Assembly: GCA_016926755.1 (NCBI GenBank)
Contig: JAFGNZ010000018.1
Location: 1 to 37,552, forward strand
DNA length: 37,552 nt
DNA from: Myxococcaceae bacterium
GTDB lineage: Bacteria > Myxococcota > Myxococcia > Myxococcales > Myxococcaceae
Reading direction: 5' to 3'
Shown one piece after another: positions 31,917-37,552 of this stretch. Under the pieces are notes generated by a model. The model saw only the letters and a program-made list of their open reading frames with translations, ran no database searches and had not been told where the DNA came from. Positions within the stretch are counted from its first letter, which is position 1; every line of letters begins with the position of its first letter. The position numbers and the translations under genes were made by a program.

Positions 31917-34097
31917 ATGGCTTCCACTGCTGGAGGTGTGGCCTCATCACGGCTCGACGCCTTCGTGTTCCCCTCGAGCACGAGTCTCCGGTTCGTGTTG
32001 CTGCTGGTCTCCGTGCTCGGCGCAAGCACCTTCTTCTTCCGGAATCTCTCGTTTGGTGCCGTCCCGGATGAAGCCTGTGTGCAGGTGGCCTTCGAGGCTG
32101 CGGACGCGCATACCCGGGACCTGCTGGCCAGGGTTGCGGCGGGGGCACCACCCCCCGCAGAGACTGCCTACCCACAGAATGCGTCGTGCATGCGTCCGTA
32201 TGTGCAGGCGCTCAACCTGCAGACGCTGGGCGGACTGGGGCTGCTGCTGGTCGTGAGCACGGGCCTCTTCTATGTGCTGCCCGCGTGGACGATCCGGCGC
32301 AAGGGGCTGATGCCCTTGAGAGGGGAGCAGTTCCCCGAGCTGATGGGTCACCTGAGCAGCCTGTGCCGGGAAGCCGGGCTGTCGCGCGCTCCGCGGTTCA
32401 TGCTCAATCCCTTCAACGCCTCGCCCAGCGGGCACGTCTTCGGCAGGCCGGGCCGTCACTGGGTGGCGCTCTCCGGCGGGCTCGTCGCCCAGTTCCAGAG
32501 TGACCGGCCCCTCTTCGACGCGGTGATGCGGCATGAGCTGGCGCACCTGCGCAACGCGGACGTGAGCCGGGCCTTCTTCTCCATCGCGCTCTGGTGGGGC
32601 TTCCTGCTGGTGGCCGTGCTTCCCTATCTCTTCACCCATGCGCTGAAGTTCACCCAGCGTTTGACGGTCCATACGTTCTGGCGGGCGCTGGGCCTGGCTG
32701 GGCTGGTCCTGCTGGTGCGCAACTCGGTGCTGCGAGTCCGTGAGCTGTATGCGGACCTGCGCGCCTCGGAGTGGCAGGGGCCGGTAGGGGCTCTGCACCG
32801 AGTCGTGGCCGCCCTGCCACGGCCAGGAGGAGGGCGCTGGCGTGAGCTGCTGCGCAACCATCCCAGCCCGGAGCGCCGCGCCCGCGTCTTGACGGGGGAG
32901 CAGAGTCTGGCCCGCCCGGGCTGGGGCGAGGCCTTCGGCGTGGGGCTCATGGCCACGCTCGCCTTTGCCAACCTCGAGCTTTCCTTGATGTGGATCCTGT
33001 CGGGAACCTCCCGCTACACGGTGACCCGTGAGGTCGCGGCCCTGGCCTTCATTCCTCTGGCCATCGGCATCACCGGGCTGGGGCTCTGGCGAGCCGCGTT
33101 CGCGGCTTCACGGCGCGGCGAGCCCTTGCGCGGTGTGGGCTGGCGGCTGGCGCTCTGCCTGGGTGCTGGCTTGCTGCTGGGGGAGTTCCTGTCTTTCGAG
33201 AGAGCCATCCAGACGCTGACCCTCTCGCACTTCGCCCGCTATGTCCTCTGGCAGTTGCCCTGGGCCCTGGTGCTGATGGCCAGCCTGGCACTGGTCTTCG
33301 AGTGGATGGCGGTCTGCGCTTCGGAATGGCTGGCGGCGGCCGGAGCTTCTCGCGCGCGCTACGTGGCCTGCGCCGTGTGCTTGCTCCTGGTGAGCGCCGC
33401 GCTCGTGCCGTGGATCTCCGAGCTGACGCTGCTTCGCGAGGTGTCGAAGCAGCTGCGGGAGGGGAGGAGCCTGGGGCAGCTTGCGACCCTCAGTGGCGGC
33501 TACAGCTTCTTGATGGGGGGAGCCTCCGGGGTCCTCCTGCTCGTGGTGGTGTCCGCCTGGGCCTTTCCCTGGGCGGCACGGTTCTGGCGCCGGAAGGAGG
33601 AGTCCTCCCCGGGGGCCGCGCAGGCAGCGCCCGTCCTTCCGTCTCGGGTGCAGTTGGAGTGGAGGCGCATGGTGGTGCCTGCCCTGGTGTTCTGCCTCCT
33701 GGTGCTGCTCGGCCGGCTCTGGGTACGCGGCACCCTGGATGAGGTGGCCCGAAGTGACAGCAGGTTCCTGGTGGTCTTCTTCATGGCACAGGTCTCTCTT
33801 GCTGCGCTGCTGCAGGCAGGAGCGGCAGTCCTGGCCGCGGCCAGGGCACGCCAGCTCCCTGTCCTGCATGGCCTGTTCACAGCCAATGTCTCCGGCGTCC
33901 TGATGACCGCGGGCCTGCTGGGCTTGAACCTCCTCTTTGGCGGGAAGCTCGAGCTGGGGTTCCTCTGGAGCACGCTCAAGCTCGTCATCAACCTGGGGGC
34001 TTTGCTCTCGCTGCCCGCGGCGCTGGCCGTGTGGGCCCTGCGGCGAGGCATCCACAGGCTGCTGTCTTCTCGTGGAACGGCCCGTCCTGCGCTGTGA
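31917..34097 (+). CDS. Multi-pass M48-family (HtpX-like) zinc metallopeptidase
   Basis: This is a membrane zinc endopeptidase of the M48 family. The 726-residue protein has membrane segments at about 24-46 and 100-122, a peptidase domain with the zinc motif HELAH (H206, E207, H210) in MRHELAHLRNADVSRAF and the third ligand region VRELYADLRASEW (E276, D280), then several more membrane segments through the C-terminal half (about 340-710). HtpX and Ste24-type proteins are 280-450 residues, so about 350 extra C-terminal membrane residues are unusual. The substrate is unknown; its place at the end of the beta-protein gene set suggests processing of, or protection from, those proteins. AAGG lies 6 bases before ATG 31917. 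Confidence 0.88.
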   Translation: MASTAGGVASSRLDAFVFPSSTSLRFVLLLVSVLGASTFFFRNLSFGAVPDEACVQVAFEAADAHTRDLLARVAAGAPPPAETAYPQNASCMRPYVQALNLQTLGGLGLLLVVSTGLFYVLPAWTIRRKGLMPLRGEQFPELMGHLSSLCREAGLSRAPRFMLNPFNASPSGHVFGRPGRHWVALSGGLVAQFQSDRPLFDAVMRHELAHLRNADVSRAFFSIALWWGFLLVAVLPYLFTHALKFTQRLTVHTFWRALGLAGLVLLVRNSVLRVRELYADLRASEWQGPVGALHRVVAALPRPGGGRWRELLRNHPSPERRARVLTGEQSLARPGWGEAFGVGLMATLAFANLELSLMWILSGTSRYTVTREVAALAFIPLAIGITGLGLWRAAFAASRRGEPLRGVGWRLALCLGAGLLLGEFLSFERAIQTLTLSHFARYVLWQLPWALVLMASLALVFEWMAVCASEWLAAAGASRARYVACAVCLLLVSAALVPWISELTLLREVSKQLREGRSLGQLATLSGGYSFLMGGASGVLLLVVVSAWAFPWAARFWRRKEESSPGAAQAAPVLPSRVQLEWRRMVVPALVFCLLVLLGRLWVRGTLDEVARSDSRFLVVFFMAQVSLAALLQAGAAVLAAARARQLPVLHGLFTANVSGVLMTAGLLGLNLLFGGKLELGFLWSTLKLVINLGALLSLPAALAVWALRRGIHRLLSSRGTARPAL

Positions 34098-34110
34098 AGG
34101 AGGAAACCCG

Positions 34111-34224
34111 ATGAAGCGCACTCTCATCTGCCTCGGCGCGATGCTGTTGCTCCAGCCACTGCCAGGGCGTGCCGCGGAAGCAGGGCAACCCGCGGAGGCA
34201 ACAGCCCCCGCCAGCCCGTCTTGA
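34111..34224 (+). CDS. 37-residue exported peptide, or the start of a broken gene
   Basis: ATG 34111 follows a very strong ribosome site (GGAGGAAACCCG-ATG), 13 bases after the peptidase stop. It encodes a signal peptide (MKRTLICLGAMLLLQPLPG, cleaved near GRAAEA) and only about 15 more residues before TGA 34224. In the +2 frame directly after, the sequence continues in a coding-like way (LREQKWPEFRAWAEDAMKP) to a stop near 34360. A frameshift near 34213-34220 may therefore have cut a protein of about 80 residues. Either reading is possible. Confidence 0.5.
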   Translation: MKRTLICLGAMLLLQPLPGRAAEAGQPAEATAPASPS

Positions 34225-34393
34225 GGGAGCAGAAATGGCCGGAGTTTCGCGCCTGGGCCGAAGACGCCATGAAACCTCGTGAGGTTCGCCCGAGGCGGGG
34301 GCACCAGGGACGCCACCTCCTGGGCACCGAGCGCTCTCACGCCTGCCGCGTGCCGTGAGCCCTCCCAGTCACTACCCCTATGGGAGGTGTGCA

Positions 34394-35785
34394 ATGAGCA
34401 GTCCGACCCATGTACGAAGAATGAGACCGGTCCTTGCCGCAGCCGTGCTGCTGCTGGTGGGAGGCACCACCCTGACCCACGCCGCTTCGCCTAGCGCCGA
34501 CCTCCCCGTCCAGGCGCCGCCGGGATGGATCTCGCAGAAGCAGGACGGCGCGCTGCTCCTCACGCCCGGGGACATCGGCGACGGAAGGTTCTACGCCGTC
34601 ATGGTCCCCGAGCTCCAGAGAAAGGTCGGCTCGCTCGCCGCGCTGGTCGAGACGGCGCAGGCGATGCTCGCCGAGACCGGGACGTTCACGCCGATCAGCG
34701 GCCCGACGCGCGGCCGCAACGCCCACGGCTGGGAGTACGACCTCGTCATCGGCTCGCTGGAGAAGGATGGCAAGGCACTGCTGGCAAAGGCGACCGGGCT
34801 GAAGAAGGGCGACGAGGAGGGCATCGTCATCGTCATCGCCGACAGCGTCGAGACCATGGAGATGTACTCCGACCCGCTCCTCGCACTGCTGCAGGGCGTG
34901 GGCGCTTCCTCGGCCGCTCCCGTCCCGAGCCAGAATGTCGATCTCCGCTATCGCGTGCCCGCGGGATGGACCGCCACGCCGGTCGAGAGCGGCGTGCTCC
35001 TCGCGCGGAGCAAGAGCGAGGAGTACGAGAAGTACGCCTTCCTGGTCGTCATCTTCCCAAGCGAGCCGCTCCGCGACAGCCTGAGGAAGACCTATCTCGC
35101 GAAATGGGCGGAGATCGTCAAGCCGGAGCTCGAGACCGAGATCGCGCCGCTGCCGCTCATGCACCGGCTGGAATCGGGCACCGCGATCGCGTACGACATG
35201 GATTCGAGCGCGAAGACCCAGGACGGCCAGGAGGTCAGCGGCGGGCTCTACCTCGTGGCCCGCGGCAAGCGCGTGGTTCCCCTCTTCGTCGTCCTCTTCG
35301 GGTCGGAGCGCGGCAAGCCCAGGTTGGAGGCCGACCTCACGGCCCTCCTCGAGTCCGCCGAGATCCCGGGCGCCGGATCGGAGAAGACGGCGATCTATTC
35401 TCCCGACGACCTCGTCGGAGAGTGGAGCGAGTCGTCGGCCTCGCTCGCCTCGTACGTGACCGCCTCGGGCGCCTATGCGGGCGACGCCTCGGTCGCCACC
35501 GCCAGCAGCCTGGTGCTGAACGCCGATGGGTCGTTCCGCAGCTCTTTCAAAGGGCTGTCGAGCCAGACCACGATCCAGCAGGAGGACACCGGCACCTGGA
35601 AACTCGAGGACACGCTCCTGGTTCAGACCGGCAAGGAGAGGCAAGTGAACTGGGTCCTCGGTGTGGGCGCGGACCCCAAGGCGGGGGCCTTCCTCGTGCT
35701 CTCCCCCGGAAAGATCGCGATGAAACAGCGGTACTCCGATCCGCGCGGGGACTTCCAGGGGGAGTGGCTCAAGCGGAAGGACTGA
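34394..35785 (+). CDS. Secreted protein with lipocalin-like C-terminal domain, function unknown
   Basis: The 463-residue protein starts at ATG 34394, 6 bases after GGGAGG. It has a signal peptide (RRMRPVLAAAVLLLVGGTTL, cleaved near THAA), two similar alpha-beta segments that each open with a 'P-x-GW' strand (QAPPGWISQKQDGALLLTPG at about 35-54; RVPAGWTATPVESGVLLARS at about 188-207), and a C-terminal beta domain (about 340-463) opening LVGEWSES, with LNADGSF and DTGTWKLED, the usual pattern of lipocalin-like stress or lipoprotein domains. The repeated N-terminal half suggests an internal duplication. It is separated from the M48 gene by about 300 bases including the broken peptide gene. Function unknown. 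Confidence 0.82.
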   Translation: MSSPTHVRRMRPVLAAAVLLLVGGTTLTHAASPSADLPVQAPPGWISQKQDGALLLTPGDIGDGRFYAVMVPELQRKVGSLAALVETAQAMLAETGTFTPISGPTRGRNAHGWEYDLVIGSLEKDGKALLAKATGLKKGDEEGIVIVIADSVETMEMYSDPLLALLQGVGASSAAPVPSQNVDLRYRVPAGWTATPVESGVLLARSKSEEYEKYAFLVVIFPSEPLRDSLRKTYLAKWAEIVKPELETEIAPLPLMHRLESGTAIAYDMDSSAKTQDGQEVSGGLYLVARGKRVVPLFVVLFGSERGKPRLEADLTALLESAEIPGAGSEKTAIYSPDDLVGEWSESSASLASYVTASGAYAGDASVATASSLVLNADGSFRSSFKGLSSQTTIQQEDTGTWKLEDTLLVQTGKERQVNWVLGVGADPKAGAFLVLSPGKIAMKQRYSDPRGDFQGEWLKRKD

Positions 35786-35790
35786 CCGCG

Positions 35791-35813
35791 TGCAGCCAGG
35801 ACGGCTGGCTGCA
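35791..35813 (+). terminator. Hairpin after the lipocalin-like gene
   Basis: TGCAGCCAG-gacgg-CTGGCTGCA is a perfect 9-bp stem with a 5-base loop, starting 5 bases after the stop codon. There is no T-tract, as is common for high-GC genomes. It may end transcription from the plus strand. Confidence 0.55.
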
Positions 35814-35877
35814 TACGCCTCGCCTCTAGCCTGGATCGATCACAGATAGGACAGGGCACCGCGTGGCGACCGCCCGA

Positions 35878-35922
35878 TTGTTGTTTCGTTGAGATGGTGC
35901 TGGGACTTGGTGTTCCCGCCAT
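35878..35922 (-). pseudogene. First ~15 codons of an intron-encoded maturase
   Basis: Starting at ATG 35922, the frame encodes [15 protein letters not shown], then loses similarity (SGGRHAVPCP). The normal continuation in this family is RIAELAR-like. This is the only coding trace of the intron reverse transcriptase in the window. Confidence 0.6.
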
Positions 35923-36505
35923 CTTTCCCTCCAACGGTTCCGTTGTCCGGCGCCCCCTTCCCTCCACAGGGTCCCTTCGGGTTGGTTCCCCTGCTTCTGC
36001 GGTACTACGAGGCGCTCCGATTCCCTGCTGCCCGTCCCGCCTCGCTTCGTTGTCCTTCGCTCGGCGGTTCCACCCTCGTCCGTCTTTCGCTCCTCCGGGC
36101 GGCGGACGCATCGCCCCGAGGCCAGGGTTGTTCTCCGGCTTCCCCAACCGGCTCTGGTGGAGGTGGCAGGGCCTCCCAGGTTCCTGGGGACCTCCTCTTG
36201 GTCACGTGCCCTGGTCTACGACCCCGGTGGGACCTCCGCGCTCGGCCTCTTCCGCGCCTCGGTGCTGCTTTCCGCTCTGCGTACGGCGTCAGCTCCCACC
36301 ACTCACCTTTCGGGGCTCAATCCCACAGCCCGCTCCCTCGCTGTCTACGCTTCGCAGCCTGGGTTACCCCAGGTCCACGCAAGACTCGCTTCCGGCTGGC
36401 GGCCTCCTTTGCCGGGCAGGGTTTGAACCTGCAGGGGTCCTTCGTGAGGTTTCTTCGTGCCTCTATCTCATCGAGTCCTCCTCCCCCAGGCTTCGCCTGG
36501 CGCAC
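35878..36505 (-). mobile_element. Group II intron, 5' ribozyme part and maturase start only
   Basis: Read on the minus strand, the segment starts at about 36505-36507 with the group II 5' boundary pattern GTGCG/GTGTG followed by CCAGGCGAAGCCTGG, a short stem as in domain I. It continues for about 580 bases of non-coding, structure-rich sequence without a real gene. At 35922 it reaches an ATG whose product begins [15 protein letters not shown], matching the N-terminus of group II intron reverse transcriptases of the STKQ(R)IAELA type. The match stops after the second Gln (about 35878). The rest of the maturase and domains V and VI are missing, so this is a dead 5' fragment. The Pro-rich plus-strand ORFs here are antisense artefacts. 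Confidence 0.7.
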
Positions 36506-36523
36506 ACGCAGTAGTGTTAGCCC

Positions 36524-36623
36524 CCCGAGGTCCCCCGCACTGCCAACTGGTTGGCACCCGAGGCCCCCCGCACTGCCAACTGGTTGGCACCCGAGGCCCC
36601 CCCGCACTGCTGAACGTTCAGCA
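36524..36623. repeat. Three 33-34-bp direct repeats, each ending in a 16-bp palindrome
   Basis: Units at 36524-36556 and 36557-36589 differ by one base and end in TGCCAACTGGTTGGCA. A third unit, 36590-36623, has the same first half but ends in a different, perfect palindrome, TGCTGAACGTTCAGCA. They follow each other without spacers, which excludes a CRISPR. They lie between the intron 5' end and the kinase-like gene (ATG 36745). They could be operators, REP-like elements or hairpins used by the intron. Confidence 0.85.
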
Positions 36624-36744
36624 CTCCAGCCCCCACTCCTTGGAGATGCCTCCCACTCTCGGAGTTCGCTGACACGAGCCTATGTGTCGCGTAGCCTGCG
36701 CACATGTGGAGGCAACGCCTCCCCCACCCTCCACCAGGCACACC

Positions 36745-37552
36745 ATGCAGAGAGCACCCGGCCCAGCCCTGCACCCGGCACTCCTCCCTCCGGGTACCCT
36801 CGTCGGGCGCTGGCTCATCACCGCCTGGGCGGGCCGAGGCGTTCACGGCGCCGTCTACAAAGCCGTGCCCGTGGACAATGAGGTGGCCAGCCCCATCGCC
36901 CTCAAGCTCGCACTGCTCCCGAGAGATCCGCGCTTCGCGCGCGAGGTGGAGCTGCTCTCCAGCACGCGCCACCCCAGCGTCCCCCGCCTGTGGGAGCACA
37001 TGCTCTCGGTGCATCCCGAGGAGCGTGGCCCCACCGCGAAGCTGGCCGAAGCGATGGAGCTGGCAGCGGAGCTCTCGGCCCCGGAGAGCGCTCAGCCGAT
37101 CTTCGCCCAGGAGATGCCGCGGCCTGCGACAGGGCCCGACGAGGAGGCTACAGCCACCTCCGAGATCGACCACCGCCAACCTCCCCAGGACACGGAGGAG
37201 GTGCACGCCTCCGAGCCACTGGTGGCCGGAGCGGAGGTCCAGGACGCGACGGGCTCCGCCGAGTCCGTCAGGTTACCGACGCGCACGCGGCCCTGGCTCG
37301 TGATGGCCGCCGCGAGCCTGGCGCTGTTCACCTGGGCGTGGTGGGTGGCTCCCGGGAAGTCCGTGGAGACGCCCTCGCTCGTGCAGCGAGAGGCAGCCGG
37401 TGCCGGCCAGCCGGAAGGAGGCTCCGTGGGGCTCGGCGATGAGGCATCGGCCGCTTCCACGGTGGACTCCCCCGCTGGCTCTCTTGCAGGAACCGTGGAT
37501 CTCGCTCCCTGGACTGAGGAGTCCACGGCGGGAGACGGTGGAGAGGCTTGGC
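36745..37552 (+). CDS. Membrane Ser/Thr protein kinase homologue lacking the catalytic centre (runs off the end)
   Basis: The frame is open from ATG 36745 to the window end. It starts as a myxobacterial Hanks-type kinase: PPGTLVGRWLITAWAGRGVH (glycine loop about 30-37), IALKLAL (ATP-site Lys54), FAREVELLSSTRHPSVPRLW (alpha-C Glu67). Directly after PRLWEH (residue 85, base 37000) it jumps to MLSVHPEERGPTAKLAEAME, which in this kinase family is the last helix of the C-lobe. The HRD, DFG, APE and most of the C-lobe, about 200 residues, are absent with the frame preserved. Then come an acidic linker, one membrane segment (about 181-201) and an Ala/Gly/Glu-rich outer part, not complete in the window. 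The ribosome site is weak. It cannot be an active kinase as written. Confidence 0.75.
   Translation, partial: MQRAPGPALHPALLPPGTLVGRWLITAWAGRGVHGAVYKAVPVDNEVASPIALKLALLPRDPRFAREVELLSSTRHPSVPRLWEHMLSVHPEERGPTAKLAEAMELAAELSAPESAQPIFAQEMPRPATGPDEEATATSEIDHRQPPQDTEEVHASEPLVAGAEVQDATGSAESVRLPTRTRPWLVMAAASLALFTWAWWVAPGKSVETPSLVQREAAGAGQPEGGSVGLGDEASAASTVDSPAGSLAGTVDLAPWTEESTAGDGGEAW

Noticed and set aside
17446-34097. Contractile injection system, T6SS or phage tail module
   Set aside because: I see no sheath, tube, spike, baseplate or AAA+ ATPase gene in the block, and the beta proteins show no motif of those families.
36524-36623. CRISPR array
   Set aside because: The repeats follow each other directly with no unique spacers, there are only three, and there are no cas genes.
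35889-36881. Pro/Ser-rich plus-strand ORFs of 330 and 206 codons
   Set aside because: They are the reverse strand of the group II intron fragment, a known source of spurious proteins, and run into repeats and the kinase-like gene.

Overview
The window is GC-rich (roughly two thirds G+C by eye), densely coding DNA. The gsp gene set, the sigma-54 activator, the MLSVHPEERG-type Ser/Thr kinase remnant and the protein style all point to a myxobacterium, most likely a Cystobacterineae genus such as Archangium, Cystobacter, Stigmatella or Hyalangium. That placement is from memory of protein style, not from a search. I see no rRNA, tRNA or CRISPR array.

Region 1 (1-15411, + strand) is core genome: the 3' end of a sigma-54 enhancer-binding protein gene, then a near-consensus -24/-12 promoter at 855-870, then a tightly coupled type II secretion operon, gspC-D-E-F, a 50-codon membrane micro-protein, gspG, a GspG-like protein without a prepilin-peptidase site, and gspH-I-J-K-L-M-N. 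Most junctions overlap by 1-4 bases or are only a few bases apart. The prepilin peptidase GspO is not here. The neighbouring activator gene and the promoter suggest the secretion operon is sigma-54 controlled.

Region 2 (15412-17480) is a scar. It holds a YciI/DGPF-family gene, an ORF whose first ~60 codons are the start of an IS110-type transposase fused in frame to an unrelated myxobacterial protein, and a facing orphan coding fragment.

Region 3 (17446-35785) is the most unusual part. Three minus-strand genes (840-aa beta-rich protein, exported protein with an apparent frameshift, NxxRHxxW/DUF6973-like protein) diverge from six plus-strand genes (608, 286, 752, 737, 702 aa relatives and a 173-aa helical protein), followed by a multi-pass M48 metallopeptidase. 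Five or six of the large proteins share an N-terminal signature (an F-Y-Y-L-P-like strand, then G-x-P-x-F). At least three end in tandem ~95-residue beta modules. None has a signal peptide. I do not recognise the system; it is my main candidate for something undescribed. A broken or tiny exported peptide gene and a secreted lipocalin-like protein gene follow.

Region 4 (35786-37552) holds a truncated group II intron (5' ribozyme part plus the first ~15 codons of its maturase, minus strand), a set of 33-bp palindrome-bearing direct repeats, and the start of a membrane Ser/Thr kinase-family gene from which the whole catalytic centre appears to be deleted in frame.
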